Assembly: GCA_019022495.1 (NCBI GenBank)
Contig: JAFEKR010000003.1
Location: 2,356,001 to 2,420,000 of the forward strand
Origin: Epichloe hybrida
Taxonomy: Eukaryota; Ascomycota; Sordariomycetes; Hypocreales; Clavicipitaceae
Length of the DNA: 64,000 bases
Direction of reading: 5' to 3'
Shown: positions 22,746 to 35,372 of the stretch, piece after piece
Position numbering within the stretch: the first letter of the stretch is position 1
Layout of the letters: each line of letters starts with the position of its first letter
Translations under genes and position numbers: made by a program
The notes under the pieces: generated by a model
Database searches by the model: none
What the model was told of the DNA's origin: nothing
What the model saw: the letters and a program-made list of their open reading frames with translations, nothing else

Positions 22746-25632
22746 TCACAAATCTACCGCGGGATATTGCCTACTTTCAATCTCCTTGATCATCTGCCTC
22801 GTACGTGGATTGTCCTCGAAACTTGCATGGATCAGATCCACTACTTCTTGCACTGTGAAGTAGTAGCTCAGCTTTTCCTCGCACCATAATTCTTTGATCC
22901 CGTTGAGATCGCTTTGCAATACCTCGCCCAGATACTTCAGCCGAGGCCAGTTGGGGGCGTACTGCTCCGTGGTTGGCACCTCATTGCCCATGGGCTCTGT
23001 CCCGCCGAGCTTGCTTGGAAGGAACAGATCATCTAGTCTTGTCGTCGTGGCGATCAGATGCGCAATACTGTAAGCTTCGTCTTGTCCTATCGATGACAGT
23101 TCCAGCACATCTATGATGATTCTGTTGGCGAGAGCGTCAACCAGTGAGCCGATGGCCTGAGACCAAACTGATCTCGGTAGAATGCATTCCCACGCAGTCG
23201 CCATGGAACGAATACGCGCCGTCCCAGCTTCGATGGCGCCCGTCGGATCATCCTGTTGCACAACACTCTGCGAGCTGCCCAGGAGGTCCTGGAGAACCGT
23301 GCGTTGCATCGTCATCTCGTTTCCATAGCTTCGATTGGCAAAATTTCGAAGAGTCTTGATGTCGTTGTCTAATCGCAACATGGCCTTTGCCCGCGGGCTG
23401 AGGTCCTCGCGTTCTTTCCAAGCTTTCGAAAATGTGGTCAGCTGTTCTGCCATGTACATTGCATCATTATACAGAAACCTGCACCATCTCGATTAGTGAA
23501 AGGCTCCGGCTCCCCATACCATTTTCGGCAATGATAAGAAGCAGTCAGTACTTACATGTTGCCACCGACGGTCAAGGAGTAGTAGTGCGGTGAGATGGCT
23601 CTGAAAAGCGCCAATACCAAGGTTGGCAAGCTGAAAAGACCTGGCGCAGTAGATGCAATAATCTGATACTTGTCTCCCTCCTTTGTCAAAGTAGCGCCGT
23701 CCTCTAATATTGAAGTGATCATACCAAGGACCGGCTCAGGCATGGAAGAGATGTAGTACTTTTCTTTGAAAACAAGCTCTTTCATTTCATCGAGACCTGC
23801 TCCTCGCTTCTGTTTCTTAGGAGAAGAGGGTTTTGCTTGCGCCGAGTCGACCGTCGTGTCCTCGTCGCCCCAACCCCATGCATCAGCACCCGCATCCTCT
23901 TCATCCTCTTCACCCCCCCCGACCTCCACGGGCGTATCCGTCTTCTTAGGCACGTCTTTTTCTTCTGTGGGGTGATCGGCGTCCTCATCTTCGGCACCCC
24001 AGCCCCAAGCGTCAGTGCCGTCATCTTCCTTGACTGTCGACGTCGTCCTGGTGTCTGTGGCACGCTGTGTCTCATTTGGCTCATTATCATTATTCTCATC
24101 GTCATCCCACGCATCATCCCACGCAGCTCCCCAGTCATTAGTATCTGCCGAGGCACCAGCACCGGTGGTGGCAAGCTCGTTGCCCTCGGAAAAAGTGACC
24201 ATGTGCTTTTCAACCCTTTCAACGTGTCTAGGAGCACCTAGTCCTTGGCTGAGTTTCGTCCGAATAGTGTCGAGAGCATTTTCCCGACATCGTCCCAGCC
24301 ACGTCATGTGCGCTTTGCTAACCCACTCTCCAAGGTCCTCAAAGCCACTGTAGCCACTTCTTTCGAGTGCAGAGCAGAAGGCCTGTGCGCTCTGCATGAT
24401 GCTTTGAAATCGAGGTATATCATTCAGTGATGATGGAACGGCTGGGTTAAGCCACTGCTGGATCAATCTTGGTATCAGATCTACCATCATGAAGCCCTGT
24501 AGCCGGCTTAGCAATTCTTCTGGCAACTTCTGCGATATGAATGCCAAAATAACTTCCAGATCAGAGAGAAGAGACTCCACAGAGGCATCAGTTTGCCCTG
24601 ACAATGCTAGCTCATCTCTATTGGCGATGACGCTTGTAATGGTTGATCTGGGTTTGTCCATTCTCGGCGAGACTATCGTCCCGTTCAGGTTCCTCCACAT
24701 TTGCTCCATGCGCTCGTCAATTTCTTTGTATGATTTGAGGCCAATTACAGCTTCTGATAGGGTCATGCCGCCCGCTACAGTGTGTCAGTCAATATGCCGC
24801 GTTCAGGCCTAAAAGGGTTCCCACACACGTACCAGGAAGAGATTCGCGAATGGTTACTTTTCCATTGTCGACATTGAAGTGAATTAATTCTTTCCATAGT
24901 TGATTGAACACTTCATGGATGCTTGACTTCAGTCCAAACGCTCGATGATCCAACAACTTAATTATTCGGCACGTTTTGCTCACGCCGACTTCATCGAGGG
25001 CGTTCCAGGATTCTGATTCGTGTTAGATTTATACACATCCTCCTTCGTACAAGATATGCATGACTGGAGAGCCGTGGCGACAGCTTGCACTCACGTTCAA
25101 GGAGCCGTAGAGAGTCAAGGATTCGTCTATCGTTCTGTGCCGTCTCGACCTGTGTCAAAAGCCCGTCCAGGCTTTTAATTTTTGCCAGGACTGTATGGAT
25201 CTGCTGACTGTACTGGACTTCGCGATTCAGGAATCGAACTCTTTCTTCGGCATCTTCTATCATCTCCCCCGTCACATCTGGAGCTTCCGATTGGCGTACA
25301 ATGCCATTCGCAATGGTCTTGGAGCGAATGATGTCTTCCTGCAAGGCTTTCGCATTCTGGGCCCAGGAACTGACATCCTCTTTTATTTCTTCGTGAATAA
25401 TATGGACCTCGCTCTGCCCTGATGTGAGTGTGTTTCTTCTCCCCCTTCGCTACCCAGCTCACGACTCACGCACCTTGAGATTGGCCTTGGCCACGGCTAG
25501 TGCTTCAATAGTAGGCTGAATATCTGTCTCCGAGACAGGTGGCAGCGATGATACGTCCTCGGGAAATTTCCCTTGGAGCGAAAAGTCGACGATGGCATCG
25601 CTAAGCTGTTGCGGCCCTGTAGCCGTGGTCAT
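22746..25632 (-). CDS. Zw10/Dsl1-family tethering or kinetochore protein
   Basis: Centromere/kinetochore protein Zw10 family; in fungi the counterpart (Dsl1) is part of the ER tethering complex for COPI vesicles. Exons 25632-25474, 25413-25095, 25012-24833, 24774-23556, 23478-22746 give 869 aa; introns of 60, 82, 58 and 77 bp keep phase throughout. The N-terminal third is helical (VHIIHEEIKEDVSSW, VRFLNREVQYSQQIHTVLAKIK). The middle holds an acidic insertion with DAWGWG repeats (DWGAAWDDAWDDDE, DAWGWGAEDED, DAWGWGDED), typical of filamentous-fungal Zw10 and reminiscent of Trp-containing COPI-binding motifs in Dsl1. The C-terminal region (LPTLVLALFRAISPHYY onward) is helical. Assignment rests on overall architecture. 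Confidence 0.82.
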
Positions 25633-26788
25633 GGCTCGTTACGACGCACGAGAAAGACGGCGGATGTCGTTAGTTCAGCGTGTCGAGTGGCACACGGTGC
25701 TCGGGGCCAGCTTTAGAAAGCTTTATGCGTGATGAATTATGTTCGGCGGTTGTATCATCGTATCCGTCTCGTTTGCTTCCGCTGCTGTAGGAATGCTATC
25801 GCGTTGGTATCCGATACTCTTAAAGCTTGCGCAGTAACAGTTCTCAGACAAGCTGTCAACTCCCTGAAGGTCATAGTAAGAGAGTGGGGCCAGACGACAG
25901 TACGTACCCAGTTGCTCCACCATTCGCCAGATACTTCTGTTGCACGGATTATTATTAGTTGGAGACACAAAACAATCAGATCTATGCAGGGGCATTTTAG
26001 CTGGTCTTGAATCCCGAGCTTCGTGCAGACAAGCCTAATCACCTGACGGAACGTTGCTGATGATGCCGCCTTCGACCAATCTCTCGGCTGATTCTGTATC
26101 CGTTTGATGTCCTGTCTCACAGGAAGGTCAGATTTCCTAGATCCTACGCTGGTCTGGTAGAGCTTGAGTTCGAAGTGCTCGCAGCTGACAGTAGCGGGGT
26201 AGTTTCATAGTCTTTTTTCCCTCCTCAGTCATTCGACCAACCTGTGCATTATTAAGTGCATATTGACTTTGCAAACTTCATCCTCAGCATTACATGGCCT
26301 GTTTCTTCTTCTTCTCGAGGCACCGAATTATCGACATCAATCAGCTACGCCCTCGCAACACGCTATAGATGCGCGTAAGTGGTGAGTTTGGATTTTCCGC
26401 ATCATGCTCGTGCACTCCCAGTTACCAATGATGTTTTGTCTTCTTCCCGTATCCAGATCTGCTAGTGATAGTCTGGGATGATACTCGCACTGCCAGTCCT
26501 GGAATCCCTGCTGGCTCAGGGTCTGGACGCGGCTATGACTCCCAAAGTTGTTTGCTCTTGATTCAAAGAGTCGACAATGGCAAGACGGCATGGTCCTACC
26601 CTGTATGGCACAAGGGTAACTTCGATGAGAGAAGATCCAATTTTTGATACGAACAGGCAATAATCGCTGGAAAGATCCCCCCTCCCCACACGATTTCGAT
26701 TTTTTGTCCCATGCCCCTTCCCTTCGTGGTGGGCTTTTGTGGAGAGGGACTAACAAACGACAGTTTTTTGCAACCAAGGTCAGCAAGC
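25633..26788. other. Divergent intergenic region
   Basis: 1.16 kb between the starts of the Zw10-like gene (-) and the M16 peptidase gene (+); it presumably holds both promoters. Open frames on the minus strand (25723-26120, 26337-26786) show no domain. Nothing else recognised. Confidence 0.5.
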
Positions 26789-29700
26789 ATGCCTTCTACG
26801 ACACGGCAGTCGCGGTTTCGCAAAGTTCAAAGCTTTGCAACTGACTATGCACCGTGCACCATCACTCAATATGTATCCGAAAGGAGTGGTATGCAAGTGG
26901 TCGTTGCTGACCGGCAAGGGCCCAAGATCAATGGATACTTCACCCTGGCTACCGAAATCTTTGATGACTCAGGCGCGCCGCATACACTAGAACATCTTGT
27001 CTTTATGGGCTCAAAAAGCTTCCAGTTCAAGGGTCTTCTTGACAAGCTTTCTTCCCGAGCCTACTCAGGAACAAATGCTTGGACAGCAACAGATCACACA
27101 GCGTACACACTGGAGACCGCGGGATGGGGAGGATTCGCTCAAGTACTCCCTGTTTACCTCGAACACATCATCTTACCAACAATTACAGATGAAGGCATCA
27201 CTACTGAAGTTTGGCATATAGACGGCGAAGGAAATGATGCCGGTGTAGTCTATTCTGAGATGCAAGCCGTCCAGTTCCGAAGTGCAGAGATCATGGACCT
27301 GCAGGCTCGCCGTCTGATGTACCCCAAAGATGTTGGATTCCGCTATGAAACAGGTGGTATGACTGAAGCGTTGCGCGTCCTCACACCAGACAGAATTCGC
27401 CAATTCCACCGCGACATGTATCAGCCACGGAATTTGTGTCTGGTTATCGTTGGAGAGGCGGACCACGATGACTTGTTGCAGATTCTGGACGACTTTGAAG
27501 AGAGCATCAAAAACGACATACCTCCTCTGGATGCGAAGTTTCAGAGGTAAGTTTCATGGCAAATGATATAAAAAGCCTCCTGAGAAGAAAAAAACCCCAG
27601 CTGAGTAACACTTTTCAGACCTTGGCTTGAATCTGCCCAGCCGCCAGCTTTGAAAGAAACCACTGTCACCACGGCCGAGTTCCCCGAAGAAGATGAGTCC
27701 GTTGGAGAGATTCTCATTGGATTTTTCGGTCCCAATTGCGTTGACTTGATAAATACGTCAGCGCTCAATATTTTACTGACCTACTTGTGTGGCTCATCCG
27801 TTTCCATTCTTGAGAATGTTCTGGTGGAGAAGGAAGAACTCGCCAGTTCAGTGACTCACTGGTGGGAGGCCCGCCCCAATTCAGTCATCTGGCTCCAGCC
27901 CACAGGAATTGCCACAGAGAAATTAGAATTTGTTGAGAAGCGCCTGTTTGAGCTTCTCAAGGAAGTGGCATCGAAACCAATCGATATGGACTACATGCTA
28001 GAGTGCATCCGAAGAGAGAAACGCCAAGTTAAGTTCCACGCCGAGACATCCGAATCATTCTACGCTACAAACATTATCACGGACTACCTGTTTGGTAAGC
28101 GAGATGGATCAACTCTCAAGGACCTTGCGTCTCTCAGCGAGTACGACGCGTTGGAGAAGTGGACAGACGAGCAGTGGCGGGCATTCCTGAGTAAGTGGAT
28201 GGCAGATGCCCACCACGTATCTATCCTGGGCAAGCCCTCGCACGAGCTCGCCAAGAAGATGAAGAGCGACGAGGAGGCACGTATTTCAAAGAGAAAACAG
28301 GAACTGGGGCCAGAAGGATTGAAGAAACTGGCAAAAAAGCTCGAAGAGGCCAAGAAGAAGAATGACGAGCCCATTCCCGCCGAAGTCATTGATCGATGGA
28401 GTGTCCCTGGCACCGATTCCATTCACTTCATTGAATCTGATACGGCGCGATCCGGCCGAGCTCGATCCATCGGTCTCGGCACCGGTACAGCGCAAAAGAC
28501 CATCGACTCTTCCACGGATGGAAAATTGCCGCTTTTCATCCAGTTTGAAGATGTGCCAACCAACTTTGTGCACATCAATATTCATCTCGGCACTTCGCAA
28601 GTCCCAGTCGAGTTGAAACCGCTCATGTCCATATTTAGTGACAACTTCTTCAACACTCACATCACGAGAGACGGTGAACAGGTCGATTTCGAGCAGGTAG
28701 TCATGGAGCTTGAGCGAGGCAGCATCGGCTACGGCATTGGGTCATCACGATCCTTGGGTGATGCTGATGGCTACCTCATCCAGTTCCAAGTTGAGCCGGA
28801 GAAGTACCCCGCCGCGGTCAATTGGTTGAGGACCATGATGTTTGACTCCGTCTTTGATCCTCAGCGTCTCAAGGCTGCTGTGAACAAAGCTCTGGCCGAT
28901 ATTCCCGAAGGAAAGCGGGATGGACGTGGAATGGCCGCCGAGATTGATACCGCCATTCACATGGACAAGTCCTCCCTGACTGTCGCGAAGCGCACTTTAG
29001 TCAAGGCTGTCTATTTGAAGCGCCTCAAGAAGCTTCTGAAGAGTGAACCGGAGAAGGTGGTAGAGTGGTTCAAGACAATACGCAAGTCTCTGTTCACATT
29101 TCAAAATATGCGCTTTCTGGTCACTGCAAACGTGTCAAAGCTCGACAATCCCGTCACCACCTGGGATTCCCTGTCCGCGGTGCTAACGGCACAGCAAGAC
29201 ATGATTCCCATCCCCAAGTTTGTCGATCTCCTGAACGATGAAGGTCGCAAGCCCGGTTCGGTGGGCACCATCATTGTCCCCATGACCACGCTGGAGAGTT
29301 CATACTCTGTGAGCACCGCATCCAGCATCACGTCCCTATCTGACCCCAAGTTCGCCTCCATCATGGTGGCTATTGGATACCTCGAGACCGTTGAGGGGCC
29401 TCTCTGGAACGCCGTCCGCGGCGCCGGCTACGCCTATGGATCGTACTTCTCCCGCAACATTGAATCGGGCATCCTGTCCTACCGTGTATATCGCTCCCCC
29501 GACGTCTATAAAGCCATTTCCGCTTCCCGAGATGCCATTCGAAGAATCGCCACGGGTGAAGTCCCCATCGACAAGCATCTCCTCGAAGGAACCATCAGCC
29601 AGATTGTCGTCATGTTTGCCGACGAACAAGCCACAATGCCCAGTGCTGCCCAGCAAAACTTTGTTCAAAGCGTCGTACGTGGCTTGCCCAAGGACTGGGG

Positions 29701-30088
29701 CAAGGAAGTTCTGAAAAACGTACGAGCTGTGACAGAGGAGGAGATCAAGAATGCTCTCGAGGAGCTCATCCTGCCCTGCTTTGAGCCCGGGAAGAGCAAT
29801 GTCGTGATTACTTGTGCCAAGTTGATGACTGAGGTATGTGCGCCCAACGAAACGAGAATCCCCTAGAGGTATCCTGTGCAAGATCACAATGCTAATTACC
29901 TGTAGAACATGGAAACTGCTTTCAGGGGCATGGGGTACAAGGTGCAGACGCACGAGCTGAGCTATTTCCATGATGACTATGGCTTGAGGACCGATGACGA
30001 GGACGACGAGGACGAAGAGGATGAGGATGATGATGATGAAGAAGGGTCAGAGGGGAGTTATGACTCGGAAGGATCTGTTGAAGATTGA
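26789..30088 (+). CDS. M16-family metallopeptidase (fungal YOL098C/Sdd3 type)
   Basis: Zinc peptidase of the insulinase/presequence-protease clan, 1051 aa. Exons 26789-27546, 27619-29833, 29906-30088; introns of 72 bp each (GTAAGT..TTTCAG and GTATGT..CTGTAG with CTAAT branch). The inverted zinc motif HTLEH is at residues 65-69 and the downstream Glu in VVYSEMQ. Four M16 domains are implied by length. There is no obvious presequence: the N-terminus runs straight into QSFATDYAPCTITQY, as in cytosolic members. The C-terminus is a strongly acidic Asp/Glu run (about 25 residues) encoded in exon 3. Substrates of this subfamily are poorly known. Convergent with Ste24 downstream. Confidence 0.9.
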
Positions 30089-30397
30089 TCGGTGTTGTGG
30101 TGCTGAAAAGAGAAAAAAAAAAAAAGAAACGCTGAAATACAAGGCAACTTATCGAGAAAGATAATGCGCATCTAGTTGGAAACAGACAATCGCTTGACGA
30201 AAGTCACTCCCCGAAAATCCAACCGATAGTCTTGTGGAAAGACCAAAAAAATTTGCTGAAGTAATTCAACTTTTTTATCACTGCACAGACTCTACCCTTT
30301 ATTTTCCATCCATGACTTTCCACGGCAGCCAAATCTCGCTTTCAACATCGGGTGCTATATCGCCATGCACCCGCCACCCCCCCCTCTCCTCTACCAT
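30089..30397. other. Convergent 3' spacer
   Basis: 309 bp between the M16 gene stop and the Ste24 gene stop. A purine-rich A tract at about 30112-30125 and AT-rich sequence fit 3' UTRs. No gene seen. Confidence 0.6.
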
Positions 30398-31942
30398 TTA
30401 CAGCTCATCACGACCCGTCGCTGTAGCTGAGCCATCCTTGTCATTGTCCTTCTCACTAGTAAGCGCCGCTTTAGGTTTCCAATCCAGGGCCTTGAGACGT
30501 TCCGACAAGTGGGGGTGCGAGAAGTGATAGCTAGCGTACATCCAGTCGGCATCCATGGTGCTCAGGTTCTGGGCATGCAGCTTGATAAGCGAGCTGGCGA
30601 GCTCGGAGCGGAAGCCAAGACCCTTGGCAAAGTCATCAGCCTCGAACTCGAACTTGCGAGAGAGAATGTTGAGGAGCAGCTTGATGACGGTGTCCATGGG
30701 GGAGAGAGCATCCGAGAAGAGAATGAAGCCGATGATGATGGGGTACTGGGTATGGAATCCGAACGCGTTATAGAGCGACTTGTTGTTGAGGAAAACAGAG
30801 AAGAGGGAGAAGACATAGAGAAGGTGGGCCTAGTTGACGAGTCAGTCAGTCTATACACTAAAAAAAAGTAAAAAAATAAAAATGAAAAAGAGCAGTCTTA
30901 CCTGGGCAATGCCAAAGAGACGAGTAGTGTGGCCTAATTTCCAATGTCCAAGCTCGTGCGCCAAGATGGCGATGATTTCATCCGTTTCCGTCTTCTCAAT
31001 GAGCGTGTCATAGATGACAATGTGCTTCTTCCATGGCAGACCGTAAAAGTAGGCATTTGAGTGAGCGCTGCGCTTGGACCCATCAATGACAAAAAGCTCC
31101 TGAAGCGGGAATTTGTGAGTAGCAGCCAGACCGTTGACCTTGGTCTTGAGCTCGCCCTCTTGGAGAGGAGAGAGCTTGTTGAACAAGGGCTGGATGAAGA
31201 TGGGGTACGCCGTGGTAGTGAAGAGTTGCAGGCCAGCAGCAAAGACCCATAGGTAGAAGACAAACTGGTTGCCAGTCTTTTGAATAATCTTGAGGAAAGC
31301 AGCCAGGATGGGGGGTACCAGCGCAAAGGTCAGCAAGTTGGTCTTGATCATGTCGGTAACGAACAAGGCGGGCGTCTGCTTGTTGAAGCCGAATTTTTCT
31401 TCCAGCACGAACGTGTTGTACACACGCGCCGGCAAAGAGAGCATCTGCTGGATGACGATGAAGCTCAGCACGAAGACGATGGAGTGGGATATTTCGCCGC
31501 TGAAGCGGGCAGGTGCCCACCGGAGCAGCAAGTCGCCGGTCCAGGACCAGAGTTTCGGGAGGACATCGTACTGGATAAAGGCAACGTTTTGAACTTGGGC
31601 CCAAAGGCCGGAGATGATTTCGAACTGGGCTTTGGCGCGACCATAGGCTTGGGCCTTGTCGAATGTTTCTTGGGAGATTTCCTTGGAGAGCACGGCGGGG
31701 GGCTTGGTGCTTTGGAGAATGCGGTATTGGCGCAAGGTGAGAAAGGACTCGAAGATGTACTGGCCGACGGAGAATCCGAGAATGAGCTTCTTCCAGGGGA
31801 AGAGGGGGCGATCAAGATATCGCGCGAGGCGCTGCAAGGGACAATGTAAACTCTGGTCAGCGAGGCGCGGGTTGCCGACGACGTGTGGGATGAATTGATG
31901 ATTGTGTTCTTGATCAAGACTTCTTACCTGGAGAAAGTCCAT
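30398..31942 (-). CDS. STE24: CAAX prenyl protease 1, Ste24 (M48A)
   Basis: ER/inner nuclear membrane zinc peptidase that removes the C-terminal aaX of farnesylated proteins and trims a-factor-type pheromone. Exons 31942-31928 (only MDFLQ), 31831-30902, 30829-30398; 458 aa, usual for the family. Introns of 96 bp and 72 bp. Motif HELGH at residues 297-301 and the third ligand region FEFEADDFAKGLGF near the end; several TM segments (for example FVFYLWVFAAGLQLFTTT). The 15-nt first exon is supported by the GTAAGA donor after CAG and the in-frame join to RLARYLDRPLFPWKKLI. The C-terminus has no clear ER-retrieval KKxx. Confident. Confidence 0.95.
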
Positions 31943-32516
31943 GGTGGCGGCGTCGGCGTCGGTGTCAGCCACGACAATGGCTGCTGCGGCGGCTTCGAGA
32001 TAGCTCCGAGATAGCTTCGAGATAGCTTCGACGGTCCAGGACGTCCGGCTTGTGGTGATGGAAAGAAGGGGAGGGCTGCGACGCGGATGTGGGAGCCGGG
32101 ACAAGGCGCTCCAGCCGGACAGACGGAGATGGACAGCTTTGTTGACTGACTAATATAACAGGGTGTCCTGTACGGACGCATTGTCCTTTCTGTCTCGCCC
32201 CCTCCGAGTGGAGTGTGACGCAAGCATCTCCGTTTTGTGCTGCGCACGCAATTATGTCCGGCAGTTGAATACCAATAAAGAGCCTGATCAATGCATTTCA
32301 TCGCCAGGGCATTGCGACGGGTGCACGATTACGGATTACACGGATTCTTGTTCCATCGTTCGAGGTACGTGGATGGAGCATGGCGTGCAGATGCTCACGC
32401 TGGATAGCCATACCATTCCCATTGACACTATAACATAATCCGTACAATACACGCAATGCAGTCCTACACTGCACGTCGTCTGACAGACAGACAACCGGAG
32501 CAAAACTTCACCACTC
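31943..32516. other. Intergenic: Ste24 promoter
   Basis: 574 bp. Near 31999-32030 a GATAGCTTCGA unit is repeated three times just upstream of the Ste24 start (leader or promoter). Short ATTACGGATTACACGGATT repeats lie near 32329. No gene seen. Confidence 0.5.
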
Positions 32517-35188
32517 CTACATCAGCCCCTTGCAAAACTTCTCCACGTCGAATTCGCCCCCGTTGAGTGCCCTCTCAGAAACTCGCATCTGCAACAAGTC
32601 GAATGGCACATATGGCATCACAACAGCCAACGCCCGTTGCATCGCTTCGGGATTGTCTTTTACACGATTTACCTGCGCAAAAATGTACCGCGCCAAGTCG
32701 GCCTTGGGCAGATTGGCCACACGCGAATTGTTGATACCCATTACCCGGAGCATTTCCAACAGGCTGTCCTAATGTCCATTGGTCGTCGCAGCCGTTGCCT
32801 CCTGTTGCTGAGTAGATGGTGGTGGTCGCTCTGGTCCGTACGTGATGGGAGCGGGTTGCTTCTCGACAGGTTGAGGCTCCTCCTCGGTGTCGTCGTCGAA
32901 CTCGCTGAGCTCTTCGTCCTCGTCTTCGCCTTCGTCTTCGTTTGAGTAGTCGCTCTCATCGTCTCCTTCTGCTCCACCCTGCTTCTCCGAATAGGTGCTT
33001 TCCATGACGCTGGCCAATTCTGGAGGGCCCTTACGACCCTGATGTTGCATCTGTTGGATAATGCTCATGAGCTTGTCCACCTTCTTCTCCGCCATGTCCA
33101 GCTGCTTTTTCCAACCCTGTCGTTCTTCGGCCATGCGGATTATGTTTGCGGCGGTGGCCTCCTTCTGTCTTTTGAGAGCCTCATTCTCCTTTTCCAAACG
33201 CTTGCCCTTTTTTGACATGTCTTCCATTTCCTTTCGAAACGACAGAAACAGATCGTTGCTGTTGTTGAGTGTATCCTCAACCTGGTGATGCCACCCAAGA
33301 TTAGTACTTTACTTGCACAGAGGGCTGAAGTCCAGTAGCGCACCTGCTTGAACTTGTCTACATAGACGTTCAGCTGATTCCGAAGCTCTGTTTCAGTCTT
33401 AGTAAACGCTTGCACTTGCGCTTGCAGATGCCGTGCTTTTGTTGATTCGGCTTCAGCCGTCTTCTTTTCTCGCTCGTATCGCGACTGGTGATATTGCACT
33501 TCAAGTTCTTTCGTTCGCATCAATGAATGGAAGTGTATTTCACGTAGCTCGTACTGCTCGATAAATGACTTGAATCGAACACGGAACCTGCCATCATAGC
33601 ACTAACGTCAGTATGGGCAGGCGGACTTGTTCCAAACCGTATCATTACTCACAATTCGTCCACTTCCATGTCCACGACTTGTTTTCGAGGCGTGTCCTTC
33701 TCCTCCTGATATCCTTCCAGCTTTGACAATAGCGTCGCGTACTTTTCGTCCCAAGAAATCGTGTTTCGCTTCTGTGAGGTCTGGAGTTCCTTGTTCTCAT
33801 TCTACACCACAAAGCCAAAGTCAGCACACCATTTTGAACCTGTGTTGTATCGGCCATGAGAGCGCTTGTGGTCGGACCTTCATCTTGTTGTTGTCGCGCT
33901 GGAGCTCACGGCATAATTTCTCGAGCTTCTCCTTCAGTCCCACAGTCTTCCCCAGCTCCGTTCGACCAGTGTCACGTTCTTTTTGGAGGCAATCTCCGCG
34001 CTTCTTATTCTTCTGGTTTTCCTTTTCAAGACGCCGCATGTCAGCCAGCAGTTCACTCGAGCGCTTGGTGAGGTGGTCGATCTTTTGCATATCGTCCATC
34101 TTGGCAACCTGCTGTAGTAGGTCTCGGTTGGCCCTTTTGACTTCGCGCTCTATTTTCGCACAATTGTGTAGCAGGTCAGCCCTGATGTCCCCTCTATCTT
34201 GCCCAATTCTTCGAGCAGGGTGTCTGGATGCCAAAATTTGACGCAATGATGTTTATGAGCGCAAACGTACCGATTTCCAGCTCTTGGTCCTTTTCACCGG
34301 CAGCATCCAGCTCTAACTGAGAGATGCGAGCCTGCAACAATCTGGAGGCCTCATTCGAATCAATCGCCTTCTTCCCTTTCCCCTTCTTTCCCAGTGCAGG
34401 GGGTGCAGGATGGACGTGGCCATCATGACCGTTGGTCAAAACTGTATCTAATTGACTCGCAGGCATAGCGTACGATGTCTATCAATTCCTCTTTGGTTGG
34501 GTCACGGGGCAAGCGTCGTCTCACAGAGTGCGCAGCATCGGGATACGTGAAGGTGTCGGCGGAGACGTAACGTAGAAAAGGGTTTGGATGTCGGAGAGGC
34601 ACGAGCAAAAAGCCCTCAAGGACAAAATTCGTCAAAGGATGGGCGACTTGTGCGTTCCGATTCGGCAGGTCAGTGTATTGATCGCTCAAACGAAAGCACG
34701 GGGACCTAAATGGCTAGGTTAGCAAAACTACGACGGCTCAAGTCTCTTGCCTTTTCCCTGCATCGAGTCCGGTCTGTTGGCAGAAATAGGTCAGTTTGGG
34801 ACAGCTTGATAGCCGACACTTACAGAATCAGCTGTTGAAGTCGCTTTAGGGCAGCGACAGTGTGAGATGGGATGGGTCGCGGCACCACAAACTGGTGTTG
34901 TAGTCGAAGACGTCAACCGGCAGGCGTAGCAGTGATGCAGTTTTCACTGAGGTCGGAAAGGGCCTTGCAGGTCAAAAGGGCCCTCGTTAGTGGGTTATGC
35001 GCCGCACGGCACAGACGGTGCCAATGTGGATAACGCGCTATCTTGTCCGCCGTACCCGTGTTCTTGTGTCCCCTCGCCTCACATTGCATCGAGCTGATTG
35101 ACGCTACAGTGAGTGTACCAGTCCCGCTGAAGCCCCGTTGGGCGCGCTGTGTGGTCTTCAGGCCGGGAAAGCGGGTCGACGAGGTCAT
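32517..35188 (-). CDS. Small predicted mitochondrial protein whose exons flank the taxilin gene (tentative)
   Basis: Proposed 210-aa protein from four exons: 35188-35108, 34891-34824, 34705-34474 and 32768-32517. Exon 1 encodes a basic, Ser/Thr-rich N-terminus without acidic residues (MTSSTRFPGLKTTQRAQRGF), like a mitochondrial presequence. Exons 2-3 read FVVPRPIPSHTVAALKRLQQ, then FVLEGFLLVPLRHPNPFLRY and RDPTKEELIDI. Exon 4 reads DSLLEMLRVMGINNSRVANL to the end FCKGLM. The join between exons 3 and 4 is phase 0 with donor GTACGC at 34473 and acceptor TAG at 32771-32769, and the 1705-bp intron holds the whole taxilin coding sequence; that acceptor TAG is also the taxilin stop. Exon 1 to 2 uses donor GTAGCG (intron 216 bp) and is the weakest junction. 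I do not recognise the family. Alternatives: exon 3 runs to the stop at 34423 as a separate short gene, and 32768-32517 is a readthrough tail of taxilin. Confidence 0.45.
32769..34466 (-). CDS. Taxilin-family coiled-coil protein
   Basis: Taxilins bind syntaxins and act in vesicle traffic. Exons 34466-34271, 34149-33878, 33801-33653, 33587-33344, 33281-32769; 457 aa, introns 121, 76, 65 and 62 bp. The first acceptor (AAATAG at 34150) was chosen because it joins QELEI to EREVKRANRDL and has a CTGAC branch; a nearer acceptor at 34198 would keep the frame but insert 16 residues. One long coiled coil covers about residues 30-400 (LLADMRRLEKENQKNKKR; SFIEQYELREIHFHSLMR; KLMSIIQQMQHQGRKG), preceded by a Lys-rich stretch (GKKGKGKKAIDSNEASRLL) and followed by an acidic Pro/Gln-rich tail. 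The ATG lies 7 bp inside a putative intron of the surrounding gene model, and the stop TAG coincides with that intron's acceptor. Confidence 0.88.
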
Positions 35189-35372
35189 GGCCCGCTCGCC
35201 GCTCTGACTAATCACTAATCTAAGGGCCGGGCTTGTTGCAGTACATTATTTGCCCACCTTACGATGCTGTGGCCAGAGAGATTCTGATTCATCCTTTTCG
35301 CGTTGTATATTGTCTTTTTTTTTTGTACCATCAGAGCCTTTCTGGTCTTCTCCCTATACACATCGGCGCAAG
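35189..35372. promoter_or_regulatory. Short bidirectional promoter
   Basis: 184 bp separate the proposed minus-strand start (35188) from the Cym1 start (35373). A T tract lies at 35311-35325, 48-62 bp upstream of the Cym1 ATG. Both flanking products are predicted to be mitochondrial. Promoter function is inferred from position only. Confidence 0.5.
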
